From JBCCCJ01 sp039029315 (GTDB taxonomy: Bacteria > Bacteroidota > Bacteroidia > J057): a stretch of DNA of 64,000 bases. The notes beneath the pieces are model-generated. The model did no database searches and was not told the origin of the DNA. It saw only the letters and a program-made list of their open reading frames with translations. The stretch spans positions 1 to 64,000 of the forward strand of contig JBCCGK010000005.1 in assembly GCA_039029315.1 (NCBI GenBank), written 5' to 3'. The translations under genes and the position numbers were made by a program. Shown one piece after another: positions 28,301 through 38,128 of the stretch (positions are counted from its first letter, which is position 1; each line of letters begins with the position of its first letter).

Positions 28301-31300
28301 GGGATTTCGGGGATGGAAGCACCTCAACACTGCCCAATCCTTCCAAGGTCTATGGAATTCCAGGACAATACACCGTTTCTCTGATCGTGTCTACGGCACA
28401 AGGCTGCACAGACACACTTGTATTAGCTGATCTGATAGATCTTTCTGGACCAACCGGATCTTTTTCTTTCACCCCTATGTCCGGTTGTAGTCCTCTGGAT
28501 GTGACCTTCACCGCCAACACCACCAATGCTGTGAACTGGACCTGGGATTATGGGGATGGAAATCTCGGCTTTGGGCAGACAAGTACACATACCTATACAC
28601 AAGATACCATTGCATTTCCTGTATTGGTAATAGAAGACACCGCTGGTTGTACAATGGCGATCCCCGCAGATGATAGTCTGGTTGTGCAGGCCGGTCCGAT
28701 TCCGGGCCTGATCCTGGGCCAGCCCCAGGCGTGTGTGGGATCGCCCCTTTCTTTCACAGATGCTTCCTTTTCTACCGTTCCCATTATTGACTATGTTTGG
28801 ACTTTTGGGGATGGAGACAGCGCATTTGTGCCTTCCCCTCAGCATACCTATCAGTCTGCAGGTACCTATATGGTCCAGTTGACGGTGACCAATCTAAATG
28901 GCTGTACGGATAGTCTTTCTGCTCCTTTCCCTGTTACAGTAGGAGTGCCACCAACTGCTGATTATTTGGCCTCTCAACTCCAGGGATGCGCCCCTATGAC
29001 AGTGAATTTTTCTGACAATACATCCAGTAGCATTCCTTTGGCAAATTGGTTCTGGGACTTTGGGGATGGAAATACCTCTAGTCAGGCCTTTCCCGCACAT
29101 ACCTTTGCCAATCCAGGGAGTTATCCAGTGAAAATGGTGGTAACAACCATTGACGGATGTCAGGATAGCATGAGTCAACTCATCACTGTTCATCCCGAAG
29201 CTGTTGTGGCATTTATCCCTTCTGCTACAGATGGGTGTGCGCCTAGAAGTATTCAATTTACAGATCAAAGCAGTCATTCTGTTCCCATTCAGAATTGGTT
29301 TTGGGACTTTGGAGATGGAGGAACCTCTTCACAACAACATCCCATTCATACCTATGTGGCCGATGGAACCTTTGATGTGAGTTTGACCATCACAGATGTC
29401 AATGGTTGTGTCAATACCTTACTGGAAACCGATTTGATTCATCTGACCAGGCCAAACGCATCATTTGTGTCTTCCCTGACACAAGGATGTCCGCCGCAAC
29501 AGATTGCCTTTACCTCTCAAGCGAGCTCAGACACAAGCATCCTGCAATGGTTTTGGGATTTTGGGGATGGCAATACAGCTAATATTGAGCATCCAACGCA
29601 TCAGTATACAGATTCTGGGAGCTATGATGTGCAATTAATCGTAATGGATGCACGTGGTTGTAGAGACACCTTGTTGTCTCCACAGTTGATCGACATATAT
29701 TCTCCTCCACTTGCTGATTTTGGTGTGTCCGATACAGTTCTTTGTGCTCCGGGAAATGTGCAAGTGAGTAATTTGAGCACAAACGGAAGTAGTCCCATTC
29801 TCTCCTATGCCTATGATTTTGGGAATGGACAAACAGCTACTTCTCCAAATGCGACAGCTTTGTATACCACACCTGGCAATTATTCTATTCAATTGATCAC
29901 CCAGGATTTGAATGGATGCGAAGATACGGTAGAGCAGTTCATTCAGGTCCATCCCGGAGTCATTGCAGCCTTTACTGCTTTGGATAGTCTTGGGTGTGCA
30001 GGAACGAATGTGACCTTTTTGGATCAAAGTTCCGGGACAAGCCCAGCAGTCATCTGGTTGTGGGAGTTTGGAGATGGAAATAGTTCTTCTCAACAATTTC
30101 CTACTCATACCTATTCTGTCAATGGAGCCTATTCTGTCTCCCTGACTGTTGAAAACCAATTTGGGTGTCGGGACTCCATTTCCAAGTCTGCCTTTATGCA
30201 ACTGAGCGGACCTGTCGCTGATTTTAGCCCGGATAGTATCAGTGCATGTCCTGGGAGTACAATCCAATTTACTGATCAATCACTCGGAGACACGACATTG
30301 GTTGCCTGGTTGTGGGACTTTGGAGATGGAAATACAAGCACCACCGCCTCTCCGGCTCATACATATAGTTTGCCAGGGATTTATGATGTCAGCCTGACAG
30401 TAACCAATATCCTTGGATGTAGTCATACCACCACAAAGGTCGCCGCAGTAACGATCACCGATCCTCCTTTGGCAGATTTTGTGTTGTCTGCGGTCAATGG
30501 ATGTACACCAATCAGTATTCAAATGGCGGATGCTTCTATTCCAGGCTCTGTTCCGATCAGCTCCTATAGCTGGGATTTTGGAAATGGTGGAAGTTTCAAC
30601 TTTCCCACTGCCAACCAGACCTATGTGCAAGCAGGAAATTATTTGATCGAATTCATCGTTACAGACGGATTTGGATGTTCTGATACCGCACAGCAATTTG
30701 TGCAAATCCATGATGGTCCCCAGGCCGATTTCTCGTCGAATCTACAGCAGGGATGTGCGCCTATGCCCATCAATTTTGCTGCTCAGATTAGTGGAAATGC
30801 GCCAATCGCCAATTATTGGTGGGAGTTTGGCGATGGGACCACCTCTTCTGTTCCATTTCCATCCCACATCTATCAGGCGGATGGCGGATACGATGTAAGC
30901 TTGCTGATCACAGATTCAAATGGCTGTCAGGATTCTGTAAGCAAGCCACAATACATCAATTTGGGGCAATTGACTGTGGATTTTTCTATCAGTGATACAG
31001 TCGCTTGCCCTGGAGAGCTGGTGCAAATAACCGATATCACAGTTCCTGATACCACTCTTGTGAGTTGGAGTTGGGATCTTGGAGACGGCAATACTGCTTC
31101 TGGGCCAGGTATATCTCATACCTATCAGGCAGCAGGAGTTTACGATATTATATTGGTAGTGATGGACACATTGGGGTGTATGGGGACAGATACCTTGGCA
31201 CAAGCCATCGAAGTCTGGCATCCACCTTTCACCGCATTTGCCCTGTCTGATAGCAATGGATGCGCCCCGCACCCGGTACAATTCGCAGATGCTTCTAGTG

Positions 31301-34134
31301 GAGTTGGCGTACCGATCACCGCATGGTCCTGGGATTTTGGGAATGGAACCACCGCTTCTGCTCCCAATCCCGCCACTACTTATCCCACACCTGGCTCCTA
31401 TCTGGTACAACTCACAGTAACAGATGCCCAAGGGTGCTCTGGGACAACAAGTCGGCAGGTCGAAGCCTTTGGGCCTCCATCAGCCAATTTCTTGTCCAGT
31501 ACACAACTGGCTTGTGTAGGGGAGTCTGTACAATTTCAGGATGTTTCTACAGGCAATCATACGATCGCAAGTTGGCTCTGGGACATGGGAGATGGAACAA
31601 TCTTGTCTCAACAACATCCTACTCATACATATAGCCTTCCGGGAACATATTCCGTGAGTTTGTTGGTGGTAGATGCCGAAGGATGTATCGATTCCGTATT
31701 GAAACCCAATTGGATCACAATCCGAGCACCCCAGGCAAGTTTTTCCCTTCAGCCAACAACTGGATGTCCGGGTACCATGGTGAGTTTTTCCGATCAGTCT
31801 CAAGGAGATACAACGATTGTCGGATGGCTGTGGGAGTTTGGCGATGGTGGAAGCTCACAGTTGTCAAGCCCAACGCATACATTCCAGAATGCTGGTTTTT
31901 ATGACGTTACATTGATTGTAACAGATGCCATGGGATGTTCGGATTCGACGACACAACTGCAAGCAGTGGAGATCTATCAGCCACCGACTGCTGACATCGC
32001 TGCACCCAATGGAGGATGTTGGCCATTTGTGCTGAATGCTTCGGATAGCAGTAGTTCTAGCGTCTCTATTGCTCAGTGGGCATGGTTGTTGAATGGAGAC
32101 ATACGAGGGGCAGGTCCACAGACCCAGTTGTATCTGGATTCTGTTGGAACCCATCAAGTGGGGTTGATCGTAACAGATGCTAATGGCTGCCTGGACACAA
32201 GCTTTCACGATGTGGAGGTATTCCCTTTGCCCCAGGTGGCCTTTAGTGTCAATGATACTGTCGGATGTGCACCCCAGATAAGCCTTTTTACAGATGAATC
32301 AAGCCCGATTCCCGTTGAGTGGCTATGGGAGTTTGGTGATGGCGAATCATCACGGATTCAACATCCCATTCATACCTATCAACAAGATGGATTGTATACT
32401 GTCATGTTAACTATAGAAGATGCCAATGGCTGTGTGGATTCTCTGGAAAAACGAGATTGGATAGAGTTAGGGCGGCCGCAAGGAGACTTTACTGTCGATT
32501 TTCAGGCAGATTGTCCCCCGGTTGAGGTTCATTTTGCCGGAGTAGCCACCAGCCCTTATGGCATCGAATCCTATACCTGGGATTTTGGGGACGGGCAGCA
32601 GGGAGTTGGTCCCATGGCTACCCACACCTATGTAGATACAGGTACTTATGATATTACCTTTTGGATTCGGGATTCCCTTGGCTGTGAATTAGAAATTGTT
32701 AAGCCAAATGAGGTAAGAATCTATGGGGTGGATGTACCCACTCCCCTGAGCATTCACCATGTTTCTGTCGTACACAATGAGGCAACACGTCTGGCCTGGG
32801 CTCCGGATCTCTCGGATGACTTTGCGGCATATGTCGTATACCGAGAGGTTCCGGGATCCCCGGGGAATTGGTTGCCCATACATCATACAACTGCACGTCT
32901 GGATACCATCTTCATTGATCAGGAGCCTGGTTTCCTTAATTGCTTGCAGGAATCTTATTGTTACAAAGTTGTCCCACAAAATCTTTGCGGGACAGAAGGA
33001 CGACTCAATCTGGCGCAGACTCACTGTACCATAGAAGTCTCAAGCCAGGCTTTGCCAGATCGGGTCCTCCTGAGTTGGAATCCCTATCTGGGGTGGGAAG
33101 AAGTAGATCACTATGAAATCTATCGCATTGACTCCTATTCTCCAGAGACTGCTGTTTGGTTGGACATCGTTCCTGCTTCTATGACCAGCTATATCGATTC
33201 CGCAACGGCTTGTTTCAATTCCTATGCGTATCGAATCCGGGCCATAGGGCCAGAAAAGGAAAATTGGTCATGGAGTGATACCACTCAGATTGTCAATCAA
33301 AAAAGTCAACCCACAGTCTCAACTGAATTGGTCAGGGCCACGGTTGAAGAAGATCGATATGTACGTGTGGATTGGCAGCCCTTTGGCTTGAGGGATTTGG
33401 TGTCTGTTTTTTTGGAAAAAAGTGAAGATGATGGCCAGAGTTGGTCCACGGTGGCCACAGTCTCTCCCGATGTTACAAGCTATCGCGATTCCTCTGTCCA
33501 GGTCCACGAAAATGCTTACCGATACCGATTGCAAGCCCGAGACAGTTGTGGCTACTCAAGTCCTCATAGCAATGTAGGGACCAGTATCCTGCTTCAGACG
33601 AGTACAGAGAACTTTTCCTCCTATTTGTCCTGGACCCCTTATACTGAGTGGAGTGGGGGAGTAGATTATTATGAAATCCAACTGTGGGTAGAGGCGCAAA
33701 ATACCTTTGTTCAGGTAGATGTAGTTCCAGGAGATCAGTTGACCTTTGTCGATGGCTCAACCTTCCTGGATCAGGGAGAATATTGTTATCGAATAGTCGC
33801 ACATGAACGAGGTGGCAACAATGCTGAGAGTGTATCAAATGTTGCCTGTACGCCTGTTCAACCAGAACTTCATGTGCCCAATGCCTTTTCTCCTAATGGC
33901 GACAACATCAATGATCGTTACTATCTCAAGGGAATTTATATCCGACAGTTCAATCTGCAAATCTTCAATCGATGGGGCAAGAAACTGTTCGAAGGACATC
34001 ATTTGGATGATGCCTGGGATGGAACCTATGCTGGTACACCTGTCCCGGAGGGAGTGTATGTCGTTATTGTAGATGCCGTCGGGAACAATGGCAAGCGATT
34101 CTATGAGAAAGGATCTATCACTTTGATTCGCTAA
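25372..34134 (+). CDS. Giant PKD-repeat surface protein with C-terminal CHU_C/T9SS type B domain
   Basis: 2920 aa. Signal peptide MDKRWWKQWASPC... ends near AEAQ. By counting W-x-W-D-F-G-D-G motifs it carries 29 PKD-type repeats of about 80 residues up to residue 2330; one (WAWLLNGD) is degenerate and several have DFGNG, DLGDG or DMGDG variants. Residues about 2330-2830 are fibronectin-III-like (VLLSWNPYLGWEEVDHYEIY; WTPYTEWSGGVDYYEI). The end (VPNAFSPNGDNINDRYYLKG ... IFNRWGKKLFEG ... GVYVVIV) is a CHU_C sorting domain for T9SS type B. Probably a surface adhesin or filament like those of gliding and particle-associated Bacteroidota. It stands alone and is followed by a terminator. Confidence 0.95.
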   Translation: MDKRWWKQWASPCVLFFALWMIAITAAEAQVTADFTSNVQTGCSPLTVQFSEQATGPVTQYLWDFGNGNTSNLPNPGVIYVNPGTYTVSLTVSDGLGSNTVVRTQYITIFQDPIANFTASPVSGCAPLQVVFTDASQPGDAPIQTWLWDFGDGNLSSLPSPSHIYSSPGSYDITLVVTDTNGCSSSQIENDLVIVSAPLQAQASWTALTPCSLPYQVSFTASVTPTNTYSYLWDFGDGNTSTQTNPLHSYLNQGSYTVSLIATDPAGCADTVVYPNGLLVGLPQAAFTASDTAPCANQPISFLNQSLNASQYFWDFGDGTIFSGPNPTHTYASAGSYTVRLIASDPSNCADTLSRSTYIHVQAAPTALFGSSNPIGCQLPFVVNFTDLSQLTSQWSWDFGDGATASAPNPSHVYTAPGFYDITLAVTGTNGCVDTLLQPSYVQIVRPTADFVADTTSGCIPLSIDFMDLSQSPNDSIVSWIWDFGDGATSFLQHPSHTYTSVGQYSVQLVIVTQSGCRDTVNFSSIEAGIPPVVDFLANPLIVCAEDGVDFIDQSNVGTEWEWNFGDGGFSDYQFPTYFYGDTGTFDVTLIVTYFGCKDTLTRPDYVTVLGPIAEFFMTPTIGCEVPLTVQFTDASTDAQSWYWDFGDGTIDSSQHPTHVYQNLGSYTITLIVQNDSNNCSDTYTQTLDIFPPQAAFSATGTTGCTGLPVSFTNSSLHAVSYLWDFGDGAASTAANPTHMYTTPGQFDVTLVAINPSGCSDTLVLSSLVDIFGPDAQFVADSTTGCAPLNVSFTDASTVLPTSANILGWSWDFGDGNTSLAQHPNHTYTQAGSYDVRLVVVDDQGCSDTLIRTTYIEPTFPMAAFTSADTLACPGAPVSFQNLSTGVGNTYLWNFGDGNSSTVMNPVHIYPPNIGTYTVSLTATDVNGCVSSVTMQDFIGIGPPTSSFFAAPTQQACPPLTVNFTNQSSPNAVQWMWDFGDGSTSTLPNPSKVYGIPGQYTVSLIVSTAQGCTDTLVLADLIDLSGPTGSFSFTPMSGCSPLDVTFTANTTNAVNWTWDYGDGNLGFGQTSTHTYTQDTIAFPVLVIEDTAGCTMAIPADDSLVVQAGPIPGLILGQPQACVGSPLSFTDASFSTVPIIDYVWTFGDGDSAFVPSPQHTYQSAGTYMVQLTVTNLNGCTDSLSAPFPVTVGVPPTADYLASQLQGCAPMTVNFSDNTSSSIPLANWFWDFGDGNTSSQAFPAHTFANPGSYPVKMVVTTIDGCQDSMSQLITVHPEAVVAFIPSATDGCAPRSIQFTDQSSHSVPIQNWFWDFGDGGTSSQQHPIHTYVADGTFDVSLTITDVNGCVNTLLETDLIHLTRPNASFVSSLTQGCPPQQIAFTSQASSDTSILQWFWDFGDGNTANIEHPTHQYTDSGSYDVQLIVMDARGCRDTLLSPQLIDIYSPPLADFGVSDTVLCAPGNVQVSNLSTNGSSPILSYAYDFGNGQTATSPNATALYTTPGNYSIQLITQDLNGCEDTVEQFIQVHPGVIAAFTALDSLGCAGTNVTFLDQSSGTSPAVIWLWEFGDGNSSSQQFPTHTYSVNGAYSVSLTVENQFGCRDSISKSAFMQLSGPVADFSPDSISACPGSTIQFTDQSLGDTTLVAWLWDFGDGNTSTTASPAHTYSLPGIYDVSLTVTNILGCSHTTTKVAAVTITDPPLADFVLSAVNGCTPISIQMADASIPGSVPISSYSWDFGNGGSFNFPTANQTYVQAGNYLIEFIVTDGFGCSDTAQQFVQIHDGPQADFSSNLQQGCAPMPINFAAQISGNAPIANYWWEFGDGTTSSVPFPSHIYQADGGYDVSLLITDSNGCQDSVSKPQYINLGQLTVDFSISDTVACPGELVQITDITVPDTTLVSWSWDLGDGNTASGPGISHTYQAAGVYDIILVVMDTLGCMGTDTLAQAIEVWHPPFTAFALSDSNGCAPHPVQFADASSGVGVPITAWSWDFGNGTTASAPNPATTYPTPGSYLVQLTVTDAQGCSGTTSRQVEAFGPPSANFLSSTQLACVGESVQFQDVSTGNHTIASWLWDMGDGTILSQQHPTHTYSLPGTYSVSLLVVDAEGCIDSVLKPNWITIRAPQASFSLQPTTGCPGTMVSFSDQSQGDTTIVGWLWEFGDGGSSQLSSPTHTFQNAGFYDVTLIVTDAMGCSDSTTQLQAVEIYQPPTADIAAPNGGCWPFVLNASDSSSSSVSIAQWAWLLNGDIRGAGPQTQLYLDSVGTHQVGLIVTDANGCLDTSFHDVEVFPLPQVAFSVNDTVGCAPQISLFTDESSPIPVEWLWEFGDGESSRIQHPIHTYQQDGLYTVMLTIEDANGCVDSLEKRDWIELGRPQGDFTVDFQADCPPVEVHFAGVATSPYGIESYTWDFGDGQQGVGPMATHTYVDTGTYDITFWIRDSLGCELEIVKPNEVRIYGVDVPTPLSIHHVSVVHNEATRLAWAPDLSDDFAAYVVYREVPGSPGNWLPIHHTTARLDTIFIDQEPGFLNCLQESYCYKVVPQNLCGTEGRLNLAQTHCTIEVSSQALPDRVLLSWNPYLGWEEVDHYEIYRIDSYSPETAVWLDIVPASMTSYIDSATACFNSYAYRIRAIGPEKENWSWSDTTQIVNQKSQPTVSTELVRATVEEDRYVRVDWQPFGLRDLVSVFLEKSEDDGQSWSTVATVSPDVTSYRDSSVQVHENAYRYRLQARDSCGYSSPHSNVGTSILLQTSTENFSSYLSWTPYTEWSGGVDYYEIQLWVEAQNTFVQVDVVPGDQLTFVDGSTFLDQGEYCYRIVAHERGGNNAESVSNVACTPVQPELHVPNAFSPNGDNINDRYYLKGIYIRQFNLQIFNRWGKKLFEGHHLDDAWDGTYAGTPVPEGVYVVIVDAVGNNGKRFYEKGSITLIR

Positions 34135-34136
34135 AA

Positions 34137-34192
34137 GACTGTTTGAGTTTCACCCTATGGATTGCTATTCCAAAAACAAAACTCAAACAGGC
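34137..34192. repeat. Inverted repeat after giant gene, similar to MITE ends
   Basis: GACTGTTTGAGTTT and AAACTCAAACAGGC are inverted copies (13 of 14) around 28 bases, starting 3 bases after the stop. The outer part GACTGTTTGA is shared with the terminal repeat of the MITE-like element at 42.7 kb, so this may be a very short relative. Alternatively it is a transcript-end hairpin. Confidence 0.5.
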
Positions 34193-34218
34193 TCCAAGAC
34201 AACCTTTCCTGGCAACAT

Positions 34219-34267
34219 AGCTCGGAGGACTCGCCATCACCCTGGCGACCAAATCCTCCGAGCTTTT
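34219..34267 (+). terminator. Intrinsic terminator after giant PKD gene
   Basis: AGCTCGGAGGA and TCCTCCGAGCT form a perfect 11-bp stem with an inner CGCC/GGCG helix, followed by TTTT. It lies 85 bases past the stop. The T tail is short. Confidence 0.7.
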
Positions 34268-34396
34268 CCCAAAAGTCCGTTTTGACGAAAATAGTGTCCA
34301 TCCTTGCCGCAAGCCCTCCCGTAGCTTCAAACAAATGTTCTTACACTGGTTCGACTATTTATGTGAATCAGGAATGTACACCTAAGAAGCTACCAT

Positions 34397-37300
34397 ATGA
34401 ATCCTACCTGTCCTCACTGCGGCCTGAATCTTGAATTGGATCGGCGTCAGTGTCCTGCCTGTCACCGGACGATCCTGGAACCTCTGGAATTGCTGGAAAA
34501 ACTGGAACGAAAGCATGCAAGCCTTCACAATCGCCATGGTCGGGAGCTCGCTGCGATGGCTGTAGAACTCAAGCAATTGAGACAACTACTGATGAAAAAG
34601 GAAGAGCTTGTCCCAGAGGTCATAGAGCAAGTTGTTGAAAAAGAGAAGGTTGAGAAAGAGTCTTTGGTTCAAGTGTCAGAAGAGGAAGTTGTGGTTGAAC
34701 ATGCAGAAGTGAAAGAAAAGAAAAAGGCACTACCGCCAGAACCACAATTGAAACGCTCCATCCTGGGGCAGAAGCCTGTCAGGATTCCCAGGCCTTCTCC
34801 CCGAACAAAAACCTGGGTGGAGGTTCAACTGAATCAATTATTTACCCCACTCAAACAAAGCTATACCCGATACAGGGAAGAGGGCAAACTTCCCATCTTT
34901 TTTATGACCATCGCAGGCATCGTAGCCATACTGTTCGGATTTGGCTATCTGATGCAATATACCCTGCAAGCTTTGGGGAAATATGAAGATTTGGTTAAGG
35001 TTGGAGCAGGATTTGCCGTCGCGGGAATGTCCGTTGGCATTGGATTTCGGTTGAGTCGAAAAGGCGATCGGTTTCAGGAATATGCGTCAGGCTTGATTAG
35101 TCTGGGCATTATTCTGAATTATGTCATGATTTATTTCCTCTCAGATCTGGGAGAATTTCCCACTTTGTCCTCTACACTGATAGGGTTTTTGCTCATTGTC
35201 GTTAATACCGGAATTGCTATCTATCTGGCGTTGAAATTTGAGGTGCGACTCATAGCGGTCCTCTTTTTGATTGGAGGTGCTTTGGCACCATTTTACCTGA
35301 ATTCAACAGAAGATGGCACCTGGTACTACCTTTATTTATGGTGCTTGACATTGGCTGCCTGTTTCGTGTCAGCCAAAATCCAATGGAAAGTTCTCCGCTA
35401 TCTCGCCTTTGTCGTGAGTATGTTGTTGGTAGAAGTATTGGTCTTTTCTGAAGCGCCGAGCTCTCTTCATTTTACTACCTACTACCATCTGTTTGCGTAT
35501 TTGTTCCTATTCTATACCTTCTTCGATCATGGCCGATTAAAGACAAGGTGGGCCAAAGCAGATATTCTGATATTCGCAGCGAATGTAAGTGTCTTTCTGT
35601 GGAACTTATTCAGCGCTTATGAAGAACACCTCCTCACACTCGGATACTTATATCTGGCAAATGCTTTGCTTTTGGCCATCATTTTTGCCTATCTGAAGCC
35701 CAAGTTGCCTCGAAAGATTCAATTGGGTTGCTTCGCGATCATCGGATCACTCGTTGGATTTGCCATTCCAGCCTTGTTTGACCAATCCCTGATGGGCCTA
35801 TTCTGGTCGATTGAAGGTGTTTTGCTGATTTATCTGGGCTTTTTGTATCGAATGGAATGGGTCCGAAAGGAAGGTTACCTTCTTCTGGGCATTGCCTTCC
35901 TGAAATTGGGATGGCAGAGTCTGCAACTCATCTATTTATGGGAACAGGGAATCTGGCATGAAGGATTCCTGAATTATGCCATCATCGGATTCTTGATTGC
36001 AGGCTGTTGGATCTGGGGCCAAACATTCAAAGAGGAATTTGTCAAGTTTGAGCGAGATATATTTGTTGTCTTTCGAGAAATCCTCCCTCTGTGGATCACA
36101 AGTGTGTTCTTGATTGTCGCCTATCAGTGGATGGGATCAACAGCTAATCTCCTGTTGTGGATACCTGCGATTGGCATGATATATTGGGGAAAGCGATTTG
36201 ACACCCTTTTCACCTTGCGAATTGGCTTGTTTTTCTATCTATTGACTTTGGGCATTCTTTCTTTCTCTAGCCTGGATATTGCCTTCAAATGGGAGAGTGG
36301 GATCTGGCATATGGGATTCCTGGCTTATCTGGTCATGGGGGCCATGATGATAGGATTCTGGTTGTGGGGAAATATCGAGGCCATGAAAAAAGAAAAAATA
36401 GCCACTGCAATGTGGGCATGCTTGCATGAAGTGGTTCCCGTCTGGCTCAGCAGTCTGTTTCTGATTCTGGCTTATCAATGGATGGGACAATACAGCTGGC
36501 TTATCGCTTGGATTCCAGCAATAGGCATGATGTATTGGGGGAAGCGATTTGACACAAAGCTTACTCGATTGGGAGGAATTGTGATGTATATACTCGCCCT
36601 ACTCATTCTTGCTTTCTTCAGTATGGAAATTCTGACAAAATGGGATCTGGGCATCTGGCACTTTGGTCTGTTGGCCTATACAACTGTGGGATTCCTGATT
36701 GCAGGATTCTGGCTGTGGGGGCACAAGCGACTATTTGAAGAAAGGAAAGAAGTCCTTTACCTATGGAAAGTATTCCGCGAATTGACTCCCTTATGGCTAA
36801 GCAGTATGTTCTTCCTGATCAGTTGGGATCTCATCGGTACCTGGAGTTTTTCTCTAGCCTGGATTCCAATGTTGGGCTTGATGTATTGGGGAAAACAGTT
36901 CAACACCCAGACCAGTATCTTTTCCGGGATTTTTCATCTGCTTTTCTTTTTACCAGCTTATTTCCTCTCTTTTTCTCAGACTGGCAGCTATCATATGTCG
37001 GATCAGTATTGGTATGCAAAAATAGCCATGGCAGGCTTGCTAGTCAGTTTGTGGGCCATCAAGAGCTTTTACCAATGGCAAAAAATGCAAGAAGAAGAGA
37101 CCTTTGAAATTGCGCAGGTATTTCGAATTCTTTTTTTCTGTTTGCTTCCCCTCATCTTCATAGCTTATGTGAAGCGACACTTTATAGATTGGATCGCTGT
37201 CGCTGCCTGGATCAGTATATTGATGACTTATGCCCTTCAAAAAAGATTGCGCTATGAGGCACTCATGATGGAAGTCAAGGTGTTGGCTGCTGGTGCTTTG

Positions 37301-38110
37301 TTTCTGACCTTATGGTTGATGGATGTGTCCGGAATGTGTGCAGGATTGCTTATCTCCATGATGTTGATATTACTAGAAAAAGGGGACAAAACTCAAGACT
37401 TGGCGAAATCTGACTATAAAGCTCTCCTCCAGGCAATACCCTTTGGAATTGCCTTATTGGCTGGCTTGCTTGTATGGCAGTTGGTGCCATATCGTTTGGT
37501 TGATCTTCCCTACTTGTGTTTTTCGTTCATCTTATTGATCGCTGTCCTGGCTAAAGATAGATTCGCTGTCATTCAACAGCATTTTAGGCTGGCTTTGGGA
37601 TTGGCAGCCAGTGCCAATGTCATTGGGCTTGGCTTGACTTTGTTGGAAGAAACCACCTTCGCGCTGGTATTGGGAGGAGTGAACTTGATTCTCTGGGGCT
37701 GGGTTTTGAGCAAACGCGCAGCCTGGTTTCCTGATTATGCCAATTCAGCCAGGTGGATTGTCGGACTGATTGTCCATCAAGTCCAGATTGTGATTGCCTA
37801 TGTTTCTATCCTTGTGTTGCTGAATGTCCCGGTGGAAGGCCCGATGCTGTCAGTCCTTCTGGTTCTCCATGCAATCATCCTGGTGTTTATTGCCATGAAA
37901 GCCAAAATCAATCTGCTCAACAAAGTGTCGATCAGCTTATTCGCCGGAGCGTTGTTGAAGGTAGTCTTGCATGATATTCGGGACTTTGCAACGGCTGAGA
38001 AGGTTGCCGTCCTCATCATTGTTGGGCTCTTGCTATTGGGAGGGGCGTATGCCTATGTTCGAGTCAAGAAGTATTTGGAGAGAAAAGAAGAGGAATTGGT
38101 GTTGACCTAG
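34397..38110 (+). CDS. DUF2339 multi-pass membrane protein with N-terminal zinc ribbon
   Basis: 1237 aa, function unknown. N-terminal zinc ribbon (Cys5, 8, 19, 22) and a charged coiled-coil stretch to about residue 120, then many hydrophobic segments (first about 170-190) to the C-terminus, so most of the protein is membrane-embedded, as usual for DUF2339. Residues 518, 635 and 752 each begin GIWH.G, opening three tandem units of exactly 117 residues, each with WIPA/PMxGxMYWGKxFxT. It starts at ATG 34397, after a terminator, and ends 18 bases before the convergent AHSA1 gene, where a short hairpin (ATCAGG...CCTGAT, 38115-38140) could serve both. Confidence 0.9.
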   Translation: MNPTCPHCGLNLELDRRQCPACHRTILEPLELLEKLERKHASLHNRHGRELAAMAVELKQLRQLLMKKEELVPEVIEQVVEKEKVEKESLVQVSEEEVVVEHAEVKEKKKALPPEPQLKRSILGQKPVRIPRPSPRTKTWVEVQLNQLFTPLKQSYTRYREEGKLPIFFMTIAGIVAILFGFGYLMQYTLQALGKYEDLVKVGAGFAVAGMSVGIGFRLSRKGDRFQEYASGLISLGIILNYVMIYFLSDLGEFPTLSSTLIGFLLIVVNTGIAIYLALKFEVRLIAVLFLIGGALAPFYLNSTEDGTWYYLYLWCLTLAACFVSAKIQWKVLRYLAFVVSMLLVEVLVFSEAPSSLHFTTYYHLFAYLFLFYTFFDHGRLKTRWAKADILIFAANVSVFLWNLFSAYEEHLLTLGYLYLANALLLAIIFAYLKPKLPRKIQLGCFAIIGSLVGFAIPALFDQSLMGLFWSIEGVLLIYLGFLYRMEWVRKEGYLLLGIAFLKLGWQSLQLIYLWEQGIWHEGFLNYAIIGFLIAGCWIWGQTFKEEFVKFERDIFVVFREILPLWITSVFLIVAYQWMGSTANLLLWIPAIGMIYWGKRFDTLFTLRIGLFFYLLTLGILSFSSLDIAFKWESGIWHMGFLAYLVMGAMMIGFWLWGNIEAMKKEKIATAMWACLHEVVPVWLSSLFLILAYQWMGQYSWLIAWIPAIGMMYWGKRFDTKLTRLGGIVMYILALLILAFFSMEILTKWDLGIWHFGLLAYTTVGFLIAGFWLWGHKRLFEERKEVLYLWKVFRELTPLWLSSMFFLISWDLIGTWSFSLAWIPMLGLMYWGKQFNTQTSIFSGIFHLLFFLPAYFLSFSQTGSYHMSDQYWYAKIAMAGLLVSLWAIKSFYQWQKMQEEETFEIAQVFRILFFCLLPLIFIAYVKRHFIDWIAVAAWISILMTYALQKRLRYEALMMEVKVLAAGALFLTLWLMDVSGMCAGLLISMMLILLEKGDKTQDLAKSDYKALLQAIPFGIALLAGLLVWQLVPYRLVDLPYLCFSFILLIAVLAKDRFAVIQQHFRLALGLAASANVIGLGLTLLEETTFALVLGGVNLILWGWVLSKRAAWFPDYANSARWIVGLIVHQVQIVIAYVSILVLLNVPVEGPMLSVLLVLHAIILVFIAMKAKINLLNKVSISLFAGALLKVVLHDIRDFATAEKVAVLIIVGLLLLGGAYAYVRVKKYLERKEEELVLT

Positions 38111-38128
38111 GTCGATCAGGCAGGGCCT

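Noticed and set aside
25372..34134. Giant PKD gene as several separate genes or a chimera
   Set aside because: One uninterrupted frame of 2920 codons with one signal peptide and one C-terminal domain, and no internal stop.
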